A DNA stretch of 64,000 nucleotides from Pseudogymnoascus destructans (GCF_001641265.1 NW_020167529.1:33501-97500), one strand, 5' to 3'; shown: positions 10,990-22,489, numbered from the stretch's first letter. Numbers and translations are program-made. Notes: generated from the sequence alone by a model not told the origin.

Positions 10990-13052
10990 GTTCTAACGGC
11001 GGTTTATAAGAAGCTACTCTACTATTATGAAGCCACTGGTAAATCTCACAAAGAAAGGTCAAATATTCGAATGGAATCAAGCCTGCCAGGCAGCCTTTGA
11101 GTTGATTAAGAAGACTGTTACAGAAGCACCCGTGCTACAACACTTCGACCGGAACAAAACAGCGTATGTGGAAGCAGACGCCTCAGACTATATATCCTCG
11201 GGAGTTCTATCACAGAAGGATGGCCAAGGAGTACTACACCCCATTGCCTTCTTCTCAAAGAAAATGACACCTGCTGAGTGCAATTACGAGATCTATGACA
11301 AGGAGCTACTGGCCATCATTAGATGCTTCGAAGCATGGAGACCAGAAGTTGAGGGCACAGCAATGCCAGTACAAGTTTTGTCAGACCACAAGAGTCTTTT
11401 TTATGAGCACAAAAAAGCTTACTAGGCGGCAAGCTCGATGGGCAGAATTCCTCTCTCGATACAATTTCCAAATCATATATCGACCTGGCAAGCAGAATGT
11501 AAAAGCAGATGCGTTAACTCGAAGACCAGGAGATAGACCAGAAGGGAATGAAGAAGATGACCATCAAAAACAACAGCTTCAAACCCTATTACCCCTTGAG
11601 AGACTCCATCCGGATCTCGCACAGCAGCTAGAACTCAAAAGTCAAGGGCAGGCACAAGATGCTCAACTTGCACCAATCCTACCACAAGATCAAAGCATCC
11701 ATGACCAGATTCAAGCTGCGCAGCTCCAGGATGAATTATGCAAGGATACAATCTGAAGACTACAGAACAACGAGCGAGATAGCCCAAATATAGCCTTAGC
11801 ACATTGCGAAGAGAGAAATGGACTCCTACTCTACCAAAATCTAGTTTGGATCCCAGAAGACGTCCGAGTTAAACTCCTTCATGAGGTCCACGACCAGCCA
11901 GCAATGAGACAACCTAGAATTGGGAAGCTGATTCGAATCATTAAGAGACAGTACTACTGGCCCCAGATGGACAAGACTATCACTCAATATATGAGGAATT
12001 GCCATACCTGCAAGAGATCAAAACCAACCCGGGACGCATACAATGGACTCCTACAACCAATCCCAATTGGAAGCCAACCATGGAAGGACATATCACTCGA
12101 TTTTATTACAGGATTACCATTATGTGAAGGAAACAATTCTATCCTTGTAGTAGCATGCCGACTTACAGAAGAGCCCCATTTTATCCCATGCTTTGCAGGT
12201 AAAGAAGGCACTACAGCAGAAGCTACAGCGAGGTTACTACTCCAGCATGTATGGAAACACCATGGTTTACCAAATTCCATCATCTCAGACAGAGGGCCCC
12301 AGTTTGTAGCTGTAGTCTGGAAAATCCTCTGCAAAGTTTGGAAAGTTATAATCAAATTGTCTACAGCCTTCCACCCAGAAACGGACGGGCAAACTGAAAG
12401 GTTTAATGCAGAACTCGAGCGATATTTACGGGCTCATGTCAACTATCTCCAAGACAACTGGGTTGAATATCTTTGCATGGCTGAATTCGCAGCAAATGCC
12501 CTTCCATCAGACTCAACAAAAGTTAGCCCATTTTTTGCAAACAAGGGTTTCGAGCCAAGAATGGGCTTTGATATAGAGGATAGCACGTTCCAAACTGCCC
12601 TTCAAGAACATAAGGACATAGCTCAAAACATGAAAGATATTTGGGAATTCCTACAAGACCAGATCGCCCTCTCACAAACCCGAATGGAGCACTTTGCAAA
12701 TCAAAACAGGAAGCCAGCACCAAGATATAAGATAGGAGACCGAGTCTGGCTTTCTACTCGGAATATCAAAACCCAACGACCCTCAAAGAAACTTGACCAT
12801 AAGCAAGTTGGTCCATTTCAAATCCTTGAGCGAATTGGGAATGTTGCATACCGACTCCAGCTACCACCAAGCATGAAGATACACCCTGTGTTTCATAGCA
12901 ACCTCTTACGACTTGACTCAGATGATGCTTTACTAGGCCAGCACCATGAACCACCCCTGCCAATCATTATAGAAGATGAACTTAAATGGGAAGTTGAAGA
13001 AATCCTAGATTCTAAACTCCTATGGAAGAAGCTGTTCTATATGGCAGCATGA
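10990..13052 (+). pseudogene. Ty3/Gypsy pol remnant: RNase H, integrase, chromodomain start
   Basis: Begins inside the RT-RNase H connection (RRFIRSYSTIMKPLVNLTKK), then RNase H (YVEADASDY, YEIYDKELLAII). A frameshift near 11420 moves the frame to LTRRQARWAEFL...GKQNVKADALTRR, and a TGA at about 11754 breaks the linker. Integrase follows from 11904: the zinc-binding part HTCKRSK, catalytic DFITGLPL, SDRGPQF and the DGQTERFNAELE helix carrying Glu. The C-terminal GDRVWLSTRN and VGPFQILERIG lead into the start of a chromodomain (ELKWEVEEIL). It is flanked on the right by a polypurine run and LTR B, its own 3' LTR. The 5' half is missing. Confidence 0.88.
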
Positions 13053-13201
13053 AAGAACCGCCCACTAGACAACACTTGGTATCCTGCTACAAACTTTAAC
13101 AATGCACCTGAACCCACACAAGCTTTCCACCGAAAATACCCGCAGAAACCACGATGATCTTACTCTTGATCAGGAGATCAATCTTACTAGGGGGGGGGTA
13201 G

Positions 13202-13472
13202 TGTTACGATTACAGCTCACAGCTTGTCACAGCTTGTTACGGTTGTTATGGTTGTTATGGTTGTTACGGTTGTTACGGTTATTACGGTTATTACAGTTGT
13301 TATGGGGATTATGGGTGTAGCCTTAGCCACAAGGTTGCAACCGCTAAGCAGACAACTGTATGTTATGAGGAATAGCCTCACCTTCCTTCCTTCTTCTTCT
13401 TCTTCTCTCTTTAGATTCAATCTAGATTACTTTTCCTGGACTGGCACCATGATCTCTATGACCATCGTAACA
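13202..13472 (+). repeat. LTR B, copy 1 (271 bp), 3' LTR
   Basis: Follows AGGGGGGGGGTAG (polypurine tract) and runs TGTTACG ... CATCGTAACA. The 5' third is an array of GGTTGTTAY-like 9-mers (about 13238-13305). The same LTR recurs, 5' truncated, at 30565-30838 in the same orientation. It ends the Gypsy element at 10990-13052. Confidence 0.87.
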
Positions 13473-13539
13473 GTAGGGAGGAAGAAGGTGAAGTGGTAGG
13501 AGGTAGGGAAGCATAACATCTACCCATTTACCTTCCCTT

Positions 13540-14400
13540 CTCATCTTACTCATATTCTACAACCTCTTAATGTTGGGATATTTCAGCCATACAAGCATTG
13601 GCATAAAGTTGCAGTCTAAACAGTAATATGGAATCTTGATCTACAATATGACCTCTCTTCTTTCCTACGTGATTTACTAACAATTAGAGCAAATACCTTC
13701 AAACCTTAAACAATTATCCATGCATTTCGGAAGGCAGGAATATGGCGTAGAGATAGTGCTATATCTCTACAGAAGATTTAGAAATACTCAAAACCAACTA
13801 ACACTTAAGAAGATGAAGGAAGCTTTTACCAACTTTAAAGAGCTCTAAGAATCAACTCTAAGCATAAAAAGACAAGTTTACACCTCTATTAAGTAGCCCA
13901 TCAAAGCATGAATTTCATACATTAATCAAGGGAATGAAGAGGTTTTAGTAGATGTATAGATACGAGAGTTTGACTTCTCTATGCTATAGGGACGGGTTTA
14001 ACAGAGTTAGAATCACAAAAGCAAAAGCCACCGTACACTACAATTTAGAGGTGCTTTACTGCTGCTCATGCACATGCTACAATTCAACAGAAGGCACAAA
14101 AGGAGGTTGATAAACAAGAGAAGCAAGTTGCTAGAATAGCAAAAGCAGAGGCATCATAAGCAAAGAAAGCTCTTCATCAAGCAGGTGTAGAAGCACGGAA
14201 GAGAGAGAGAGAGAGGAAGAAGGAGGTTACCAGGCTTACTTAGGCAAAAGAGTTTATACTAATTGAGCTCTTGACCCTATTCTAGATCTAGAGATAGAGG
14301 CAAGAGCAAAGGCAGCAGAGGAAGTAGAAGGAATAGAGATTGCAGATGGCTAGTGATAGTTCAGAGGGAAGTGATGATGAAAGTGTACTTTTTACATTAT
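13540..14400 (+). pseudogene. Heavily decayed Fot/pogo-type (DDE_1) transposase relic
   Basis: Broken plus-strand frames read QPLNVGIFQPYKHWHKVAV, LRDLLTIRAN and HAFRKAGIW, matching the C-terminal half of the transposase at 31773-32807 (QPLDVGVFQPYKHWHKKAI, GAFREAGMW). Many TAA/TAG/TGA codons interrupt it and AT content is high, as after RIP. The catalytic D of QPLD appears as N. The bases after this are Lys/Ala/Glu-rich remains of the basic tail. Confidence 0.7.
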
Positions 14401-14646
14401 AGAATAAATGAGAAGAAGTACCTCTCTATATGTTTCTCTATGTACAGGTACCTACTTATTTTGCCCTAAGAGGGGACACTTAGTTGTAGGGGGACACTTG
14501 CTTGATCCGACTGTGAGTGAAGCGAACAGGCGGTCCCGACGATTAGTACTTGTATGGATCCTCCAATCGCTCGAGAATTGGCCGTTCTAATACCAAGGTG
14601 TAAGGTGGAATTTGCCCTTCACAACTATATATGGAGGCAGCGTCTA

Positions 14647-14720
14647 CTCGGTGTTCCACCCTCTCGCTTCGCTCGTAGGTGGCGACAGCGATCTGTGCAC
14701 GCGACAGCGATATGTGCATG
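14647..14720 (+). repeat. Left terminal inverted repeat of the pogo-type element
   Basis: About 74 bp matching, with few differences, the reverse complement of 16567-16640. It includes two GCGACAGCGAT motifs that could be transposase binding sites (inference). Confidence 0.85.
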
Positions 14721-14782
14721 TACACCGCCACTTTGATACATAGATGAAATAATAATATTTGTCGTAACAACAACCCTCTACG

Positions 14783-16516
14783 ATGCCTTTGAATAGCGAT
14801 CCAAGTCGAGCTGACCGTCTTATTGAGGCCCGGCAGTTCTACTTGAAACAACCAGATACTTATACAATTACTTGGGTTGCCCGCAAGTTTAATGTCAACC
14901 ATGAGACACTCCGACGACACATTACTACCCCTCTCCTTCCCCGCGGGGGTCAAAACCGAGTTTTATCTCAAGAACAAGATACTGCAGTTTGTCAATTTAT
15001 ATATGACCAACTTAAGCGTGGGGTCCCTGCAAACCGATCAATGGTTTTACGGGCTGTTGCAGACTTGCGACCCGATCGTACGATCCCATCGCAACGGTGG
15101 TTACAACGCTTCCTTAAGGCACACCCTGAATTCCACTCGATTCATACGAAGACTTTAAATACGCATAGAAAGCAGGCACAAAAGAAAGAGGTGTTTGAGG
15201 AATTTTTCCTTACATATAACGCACTTATTACAAAACACAACATTAAGCCATATAACTTATGGAATGTTGACGAGACTGGCTACATGATTGGATGTTATAA
15301 ATCTACAGCTGTTATTGTGCCGATTGGCGTAAAGCAATGGACTGTTGATAATCCTGAGAATCGGCTCTCTGTTACTGTGATTGAGGGAGTAAATGCAAGT
15401 GGTACAGCAATTGCAGAAGCCATTATCATTCCGGGGAAACTTCATATGGACTCATGGTATAATGATAACCTTGAGCCAAATGCTCTTGTTATCGTTAATG
15501 AGAGTGGGTATTCAAACGACGACATTGCAATTCAATACCTCATGCATTTTATTCAACTATCTGCAGAGCATATGGCACCAGACGACACCCGCCTCCTATT
15601 ACTCGACGGCCATGACTCTCATAAAATGGAGCGCTTTCTCACATTAGCAGAAGAGCATAACATTGTTATTTGCTGCCTTCCTGCTCATACTACGCATCTA
15701 CTACAACCTCTTGGTGTAGCAGTTTTTAAGCAGTGCAAACACTTCCATCAAAAGGCACTTGATCAAGCAGTACGTAGCTATGACTATGAGTATAAGCTAC
15801 GTACGTTCCTTTCCGACCTTCCACAAATCCGACGACAATCCTTAACTGTCCGGACAATTCAATCAGGTTGGAGAAATGCAGGACTATATCCATATAATCC
15901 TCCACTAGTAATTGATAAAATACAAGAGACCCGGAATCAAACACCAGACTATGAGCCATTTGCTTCGTACGACCTTATCTCAACTCCAAAAACTAGTGTG
16001 CAAACTATACAGGCAGTTAAACATTGGCAGAAGAGAGTAGAGGCAGCTTTCTCATCACCGTCAAGAGAAGGGTTTCAATCATTTGCACGTGGAACTACAG
16101 TTGTTTTACATCGGGCTGAGCTCTATAAGACCGAGCTTGACATTGTTACCTTACGGTCAGCAGAGCAGAAAACAGCAAAGGCAAGGGCACGGAAATCGCT
16201 ACAGAAGGGGGGGCAGTTATATGCATCAGACGCCCGACTGTTACGTGAGGAGAAGGAAGCAAAATTACAAGCAAAGGCAGAGGCAAGAGTAGCAAAGGAA
16301 TCAAAGCAAGTAGTAAAGCAGCTACAGGTGCAACAACGGAAAATTTCACTTTGGATTTTAACCCAACCTTCTTCCGCTCTGCTACCCTCTTCCTCTCAAC
16401 CCTTCGCTCTTCAAATTTTACGGTATGGTAAGGATCATAGTGATAGTAACATTGAGATTAGTAGCGACAGTAGTAGTGGAGATAGTGATAGTAGCTCTAT
16501 TGATTTTATTATTTAA
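14783..16516 (+). CDS. Pogo/Fot-type DDE_1 transposase, full length but third catalytic Asp changed to Gly
   Basis: 577-aa cut-and-paste transposase. N-terminus: Psq-type helix-turn-helix (TYTITWVARKFNVNHETLRR), then a CENP-B-type DNA-binding domain (RWLQRFLKAHPEF). Catalytic domain: first Asp in NLWNVDETGYMIG, second Asp in LLLLDGHDSH. The third Asp is expected in LLQPLD but here reads LLQPLGVAVF; the sister copy at 22939-24379 has LLQPLDVAVF. The C-terminus is Lys/Ala-rich and ends in a Ser/Asp-rich tail. The frame is open from start to stop, yet this one GAT-to-GGT change (not a RIP-type change) should abolish catalysis. It may still bind the ends. Confidence 0.93.
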   Translation: MPLNSDPSRADRLIEARQFYLKQPDTYTITWVARKFNVNHETLRRHITTPLLPRGGQNRVLSQEQDTAVCQFIYDQLKRGVPANRSMVLRAVADLRPDRTIPSQRWLQRFLKAHPEFHSIHTKTLNTHRKQAQKKEVFEEFFLTYNALITKHNIKPYNLWNVDETGYMIGCYKSTAVIVPIGVKQWTVDNPENRLSVTVIEGVNASGTAIAEAIIIPGKLHMDSWYNDNLEPNALVIVNESGYSNDDIAIQYLMHFIQLSAEHMAPDDTRLLLLDGHDSHKMERFLTLAEEHNIVICCLPAHTTHLLQPLGVAVFKQCKHFHQKALDQAVRSYDYEYKLRTFLSDLPQIRRQSLTVRTIQSGWRNAGLYPYNPPLVIDKIQETRNQTPDYEPFASYDLISTPKTSVQTIQAVKHWQKRVEAAFSSPSREGFQSFARGTTVVLHRAELYKTELDIVTLRSAEQKTAKARARKSLQKGGQLYASDARLLREEKEAKLQAKAEARVAKESKQVVKQLQVQQRKISLWILTQPSSALLPSSSQPFALQILRYGKDHSDSNIEISSDSSSGDSDSSSIDFII

Positions 16517-16566
16517 TTATATAGTTACATAGTTGCTATATGAGGCTTATTTCTTTCATTTTGTGT

Positions 16567-16640
16567 GTTGCACATATCGCTGTCGCGTGCACAGATCGCT
16601 GTCGCCACCTACGAGCAAAGCGAGTGGGTGGAACACCGAG
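16567..16640 (-). repeat. Right terminal inverted repeat of the pogo-type element
   Basis: Mirror of 14647-14720, ending CACCGAG followed by the TA duplication. Confidence 0.85.
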
Positions 16641-17501
16641 TAGCCAGTCGCACATACTCCCTAGATTACTGTAACAAGCTCTCGATTGCCTAGCTGCTTC
16701 GTATGAGGCCGAGAACTTCGTTCGGAGCTTGTAACAACCTTTGCGCTCGAGAGCATGCCTATTAGAAACCCGGTCTCGTCGAAATTATAGATGTCTGCCT
16801 CCTAGATACCGTACTTAGCAATTATATTCCGTACGAGCCGAAACCACGCGTTTACCACGTCTGGATCTTCGCATTGGGCCCTCTGATAGTCGATTCGACG
16901 TCGAAAACGCGTAGTAAGCTCGGGATAACGCTTAACAAAGTTCTCTGCCCATCGTGGTCCAACTCGCGACGCGTTCGCGATCCGTACGAAGGCGATCGGC
17001 CATTTCTCGAACGTCTTCAAGACGGGGCTGAAATCCTCGCAAATCTAGGTCGAGTATCCGATTAAGCGGCACCCTCTCTTCTAGGTCGGTCAACTTTCTT
17101 AAGTTGGCGGAGATATCGCGTCGTGAGTCTTGCCCGGCGCGTCGGCAACGAAGGGTTGTACGAGGACATTGTAAGTTGTAGCTGCGCAAGGATAATGCGA
17201 CTTTCAATTGAAGACGTTTCTATCTTCTTTCGTGGAGAAAAGTACTGTGCAATGTAGAAGTAGTAAAATTGGTGGTGGAGGTGGCCACTCGTTATACCAA
17301 CTACGTTAGTAGGGTGAAACACATTTATTGAATTCTACCACAACCTCCACACCCCACCAACTAGCTAGCTAAGCTATCCAAACAATCCCCCCTAACCAAT
17401 ATATAGTTTAGAAGATACATCCCTCTCCCTCCCCCATAAATTCATGATCCATAAATCCTCATCCCTCCACCATCATCTCAACTCACAAAAAAGCGAGAAA
17501 T

Positions 17502-18818
17502 TTAAGCACCGTTGCCGTTGTAGGCAATGAGGTTGACGCTTCCCTTGGGGTCCTTGACGGAGCCCTGGATACCGATGGACGCGATCTTGGAAGCGACGGC
17601 GGCTGGGGAGCTAAGTCCACCAAGGCCGATGAGGTAGGCGGCAAGACCGGCGACATGGGGGGTGGCCATGGAGGTTCCGGAGATGGTGTTGGAGGCGGAC
17701 TTGCTGCCGATCCATGCGGACTTCACGTCAACACCTGGGGCAAAGACATCAAGGACGGAGCCGTAGTTGGAGAAGTCAGCGCGGGTGTCGGTGCTATCGA
17801 CGGCACCGACGGTGATGGCATTCTTGGCAGAGGCGGGCGAGTAGTTGGAGGCATCGGCACCGTCGTTACCGGCAGCGACGACGACGGTGACGCCATTGGA
17901 GATGGTGGATTCGACAGCAGAGTTGAGGGCAGCGGAGTAGGAGCCGCCGAGCGACATGGAGAGGACAGACTTGCCATCCTTGCCGTTCTGGCCAACAAAA
18001 TTGATGCCGGCAATGACGCCAGAGTTGGAGCCGGATCCATCACCGTCGAGGACCTTGACGGCGACTAGGTTCGCCTTGCTGGCAACACCGTAAGTGGCGC
18101 CAGCGATGGTGCCGGCACAGTGAGTGCCGTGTCCGTTCTCATCAGTGTCCGGGGAGCCCGAAATGTAGTTTGCGCCCCATTTGGCACGGCCCTCGAACTC
18201 CTGTGGTAGGTGTCAGTTGGAATTTTCAATGCGGGTAAGCGTGAAGGGGGACTCACCGAGTGCTCAATGTAGATGCCGCTGTCAACAACGTAGACGGTTG
18301 ATCCCGAGCCAGCGGAGCTGTCGTAGACGTAGCTGTTAGAGCCAGTCGCCTTGTGGGAGATGCGGCCGAGGCCCCATGTAGCACCAGAGCGGGTCTCGAG
18401 AGCATTAGCTTGGACCTTTCCGTCCCTTTCAATCCACGCGACCTGATGCTCGTTAGTGATGTGCAGAACGTGGGGTTTGGAACTGGGTGTCGTCACTTAC
18501 CAGAGGCGACGCGGCGATCTCACCGATGCTACCAGTGTCGGTCTCGATCTGGTAGCCCTTGAAGCCAGTGATGTTGTACTTGTGGCCAACACCCTTGTGG
18601 GCAGGTCTGCGCTTGCTCAGGATGTGGCTGACGGAGGCAAACTCGGACTCAATATCGGCATCGTTGACGCCCTTGTTGAAGACAACTATGTAGCTGTCTA
18701 GGATGATATCCTGGGCTCCAGGGCTGCGGATCTTGGCGTGCTGTGCCTCCTCAGGAGCAGCGGCGATGAGAGGCAGGAAGCAGGCCGCGAGGGCAATGAG
18801 ACTCTGGGAGAACTTCAT
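17502..18818 (-). CDS. Secreted subtilisin-like serine protease (S8, proteinase K type)
   Basis: Extracellular endopeptidase. Exons 18818-18501, 18442-18257 and 18200-17502 (318+186+699 nt) give 400 aa; introns are 58 and 56 nt with GTAAGT/GTGAGT donors. A signal peptide (MKFSQSLIALAACFLPLIAAAP) precedes an I9 inhibitor prodomain (DSYIVVFNKG). The mature domain has the triad Asp160 (YVVDSG), His192 (NGHGTHCAGT) and Ser345 (SGTSMATPH), with the oxyanion region VVAAGND. Length and order match fungal alkaline proteases. The 5' flank (18819-18960) has a short leader. Intact, probably expressed as a nutrient-scavenging protease (inference). Confidence 0.95.
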
Positions 18819-20605
18819 GATGTTCGGTGGAGGACAGGTGATGTGACGAAGAGATGTGGATGAGGATGATGGTAAGACTGGAGGCGGGATATCCGCTGAG
18901 CTTTATAGAAGTTTCGCCAGGAACAGGCCACGACCCGATCTTGCGAGATTGGGCTCACGGGAGCTAAGGACGGTGAACCATTAGGGGAGGCAAAGTGACA
19001 ACTCCGTATTCGGATGTAGTTCCGTGATGGACGTGATGTGCGTATTGTGATGGCGACATGCCCTGAGGGTCAGTCATGTCGATCTGGCGGCGTGGTCGAT
19101 CTTGGCCAGAGGCCGGCAGCGGAGGATATGAAGAGCGGGCTTCTTGATTGGGAAGTTGATTTGGTTAGATAGCTAGAGGGCAGATGAGAGGGGGGAGGTG
19201 GAGTGTGAGGGTTGCTGAGGATGGTGAGGCTGCTGAGGGTGCTGAGGGTGGTCTGCCAACGTCTCGTGGCAGGGGTCACGCACTGCCGAGCTCCGGCATG
19301 CCCGTGTCTCCATAATCCCCATGATATCATCCGAGACATGATACCGAGAGTGGAAGGCCAGAAGAACAGAATGTTTTCGTCTTCTGGGACGGGGGCGTGG
19401 CCAAGGAGGGACGACAGCGGCGAAAGGGAGGGTGAGGCTCGTGGGGGGAGATCGGTGATAGGGTAGGCAGGTACGTATGTGTGATATGAAGGAGGGTATT
19501 GGAGTGGCTCGAAGGGGTTGGAGGGGGGTGATTGAGGGGTTGGTCAGGTCGGTCAGCGGCAGTTGGCAGCAGCGGGTGGCCAGCGGGACTGTAGCGGCGT
19601 GGGATGCCGACGACAGGCAAGGGTGACCATGATGGTTTCGGCGAGATACACCAGGGCACGGCGGTATATCAGATAGTAGGATGGGATGAGACAGGGACGA
19701 AAGGAAGGGCAGAGATGCGTGGAAGCGAAGAAGCGAAGAGGTGAAGAAGAGAAGCACATGCATGGTGCACACCTGGCCGTCGTGTGCGTGGGTGAGACAT
19801 GGACAACTGAGACTGTCAACATCAGACCAATGCGAGCTGGCGATGAGACAAATGCGAGCCGGCGATGAGACAAAACAACGTGCTCGCGGTGGGCTCTGCC
19901 TCGTAATGCGGATCTTGACACTGACGTTGGTGATCTGGTGCGAAGTTGGGAATGATACGAGAGATGGAGATGCACAGGTTCATGTTTCACGTGATTATCC
20001 AATCTTCCCCCATCCCCATCCCATCTCCATATCTCTCCCCAACCATATCCCACGATCTAATCTCATCGCACCGGAATTACCCCTCGCCGCTATGACCACG
20101 CGATTACCTCAGATCGGGTTTTTCTCCACCCACCACCGCCACCCACCCGTCTCCCCCACTAACCCAAACTCCTACTAGCCCCCCTCAACTTCCCCAGATT
20201 TGCCCTCTAATCTCTGGTGACAAAACTCTTCCCTTCCCGCTCCATCATGCTTTGGTGCAATTGGCTCCTCCCTCCCACGCCTTCCCCTCAAACAACCTCC
20301 TCCTCCCCCCTCCCCCCTCCCTCCTCCTCTCTCCTCCTCTCTCCTCCTCTCTCCTCCTCTCTCCTCCGCTTCCCCCTTACTACCCCTGACCCTCCGATCG
20401 CCGCTGACAGCGGAGAGTCTGCTCACACGACTTAAACCACCATCCGACGCTGCCCACCACCGATCGCGGATCTCCTCCTGCCTCCAGAGGGCGTGTATTG
20501 AGTCCTCCCTTCCATCTCCGAATTCCCTGCTCGTCACACCCCTCATCGCTCGAATCACAGCCGCTGTGACCTCTACACCCCTTCGTCCACTCTGGCACCA
20601 TCACG
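18819..20605. other. Long intergenic region between divergent protease and permease genes
   Basis: Open frames here have no recognisable domain and low-complexity translations. A polypyrimidine tract with (CTCCTCCTCT)n units at about 20320-20367 lies upstream of the permease, a common feature of fungal promoters and leaders. Because the two genes diverge, both promoters must lie here. No RNA gene was found. Confidence 0.5.
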
Positions 20606-22489
20606 ATGCATGATGGTCCCGAATCCATCGCCGAGGTGACCTCCACCTCGCACCACAAGGCCTCCACGGACATCAAGACCAGCCCGTCCATACACTTGGG
20701 GGATGATGAGAAGCATGAACTGCAGGAGCAGGTTTCGGCGCCGAAGCTGCAGAGGAGGCTGAAGGCGAGGCATCTGCAGATGATTGCTATTGGTATGTTC
20801 ATGATTTTGCGATACATAGCCGCTCTTTCCCGAGGAGTGTAGTACCCATTGCTCCTTCCTCGCACACTCGTTCTTAACAGGGAATGACATATCCATTGCT
20901 CCTTACTCCTCATCACCGGTCAACCCTATGCCTATTGCTCCTTCCTCCCCTTTCTTGAAGAATGCCATGTCCATTGCTCCTTACTCATATTTCTTGATCA
21001 AGGCTAATACTGAACAGGAGGAACAATTGGAACAGGCCTCTTTATTGGTAGCGGTGGAGCCATCGCAAAGTCAGGACCAGCAGGCGCACTCATCGCATAC
21101 ATCTTCGTCGGCACGGTTGTGTACAGCGTCATGATGTCACTCGGCGAGCTAGCCACACACATCCCCATCTCCGGTGCTTTCACGGCATATGCCACTCGCT
21201 TCGTAGACCCGAGCATCGGTTTCGCCATGGGCTGGATCTACTTCTTCTCGTGGGCTATCACGTTCGCGCTGGAGCTGAACGTGACGGGACTCATCATCCA
21301 GTACTGGGACCCCTCCCTCTCGATCGGTATATTCATCGCCGTCTTCTGGGTCTTCATCGTTGCCTGTAACATGATGCCCGTCAGTTTCTACGGCGAGTTC
21401 GAGTTCTGGTTCTCCATGGTCAAGGTCATCACCGTCATCGGCTTCCTCATCTTCGGCATCTGCATCGATGCCGGCGCCGGCAAGGAGGGCTACCTCGGCT
21501 TCAGGTACTGGAAAGACCCCGGCGCTTTCGCCTCGTACATCCTCCCAGAGACGAACCCCGTATCCAAGTTCGTCGGCTTCTGGGCCGTGCTCGTGCAAGC
21601 CGGTTTCTCATACCAGGGCACGGAACTCGTGGGTATCGCAGCCGGCGAGACCGAGAACCCACGCAAGAACGTGCCGTCCGCGATCCGCAAGACCTTCTGG
21701 CGTATCCTCTTCTTCTTCGTCTTCACTGTCTTCTTCATCGGCCTGCTGGTGCCCTACACCAATGAGCGCCTGATGTCCTCCGCATCCGACGCCACCGCCT
21801 CGCCCTTCGTCATTGCTGCCGATCTAGCCGGCGTCAAGGTCCTCCCAGGCATCATCAACGCCGTCCTCCTCTTCGTCGTCCTCTCCGCCGCAAACTCCAA
21901 CGTCTACTCCGGCTCGCGTATCCTCGTCGGGCTCGCGCACGACGGCTCGGCCCCGAAATTTTTCACCCGTGCCTCCGCCCGCGGCGTCCCCTACTACGCC
22001 GTCATCTTCACCTCCGTATTCGGCTTCCTTGCCTTCCTCAACCTCTCCTCGGGCGCATCGACCGTCTTCGGGTGGCTCCTCAACATCAGCGCCGTCGCGG
22101 GTTTCATCACGTGGGCCAGCATCGGCTTGTCACACATCTGCTTCATGCGCGCGCTGAAGGCGCAGGGCGTGTCGCGCGACACGCTCCCGTACCGCGCGCC
22201 GTGGCAGCCGTGGTACGCGTGGTACGGTCTGTTCTTCAACGTGCTGATCTGCATCACGCAGGGCTTCACGGCGTTTATGCCATGGGATGTGACGCAGTTC
22301 TTCGTGGCGTATGTGAGCTTGATTCTCTTCGCGGTGCTGTTTGCGGGCCACAAGATTATCACGAGGTCCAAGTGGGTTAGGTCTGCTGAGGCGGATATTC
22401 TGACGGGCAGCTTGGCGTGCGAGGATGAGGAGTGGGAGAGTATTGCGCCGACGACAATGTGGGGGAAGTTTTGGGAGTGGGTTGTGTAA
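20606..22489 (+). CDS. Amino acid permease (YAT/APC family)
   Basis: Plasma-membrane proton-coupled amino acid importer. Exons 20606-20792 and 21018-22489 sum to 1659 nt (552 aa); the 225-nt intron (GTATGT to CAG) splits a Gly codon so that the first transmembrane motif AIGGTIGTGLFIGSG is restored. A cytosolic N-terminus rich in acidic and Ser residues precedes about 12 hydrophobic segments. Family landmarks are seen: GELATHIPISGAF, FSYQGTELVGIAAGE, NPRKNVPSAI and SAANSNVYSGSR. The C-terminal tail (ESIAPTTMWGKFWEWVV) resembles general permeases of the Gap1/Lyp1 group. Substrate cannot be told from sequence. The intron contains a small tandem repeat. Confidence 0.94.
20848..20990 (+). repeat. 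ATTGCTCCTT repeat inside the permease intron
   Basis: Four copies of CCATTGCTCCTT or close variants spaced about 40 bp, near 20848, 20890, 20933 and 20971, in the single intron. Each is preceded by a CAT/CCC-rich segment. It explains the intron's unusual length. Confidence 0.7.

Larger units (their letters stand above)
14647..16640 (+). mobile_element. Complete pogo/Fot-type DNA transposon with TA target duplication
   Basis: Long inverted ends: CTCGGTGTTCCACC... at the left and its reverse complement ending GGAACACCGAG at the right. Each carries the subterminal motif GGTGGCGACAGCGAT and its partner. Both ends are flanked by TA (14645-14646 and 16641-16642). The element holds one transposase gene (14783-16516) and is inserted into an older relic of the same superfamily. 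A truncated relative lies at 22939-24379. Confidence 0.92.
14520..17322 (-). pseudogene. Older pogo/Tigger-type transposase relic, split by a younger element
   Basis: Read on the minus strand from 17322: a start region (MSSYNPSLPTRRARLTT), CENP-B-type DNA-binding remains (WAENFVKRYPELTTRFRRRI) and the first catalytic Asp in DIYNFDETGF (16740-16810). It runs to VTVI at 16643. The frame then jumps over the element at 14647-16640 and resumes at 14646 as GVCATG-stop-TLPPYIVVKGKFHL and PWY-stop-NGQFSSDW. Trp, Gln and Glu codons appear as TAG. The remaining catalytic half is missing. The younger element sits exactly at a TA inside this gene. Confidence 0.75.

Noticed and set aside
13230..13305. Telomere-like repeat tract
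   Set aside because: The 9-mer GGTTGTTAY is not a TTAGGG-type repeat and sits inside an LTR found twice.
19173..20053. Overlapping minus-strand frames in the protease-permease spacer
   Set aside because: Translations are His/Pro/Ser-rich without any domain, overlap each other in several frames and lie where two promoters are expected.
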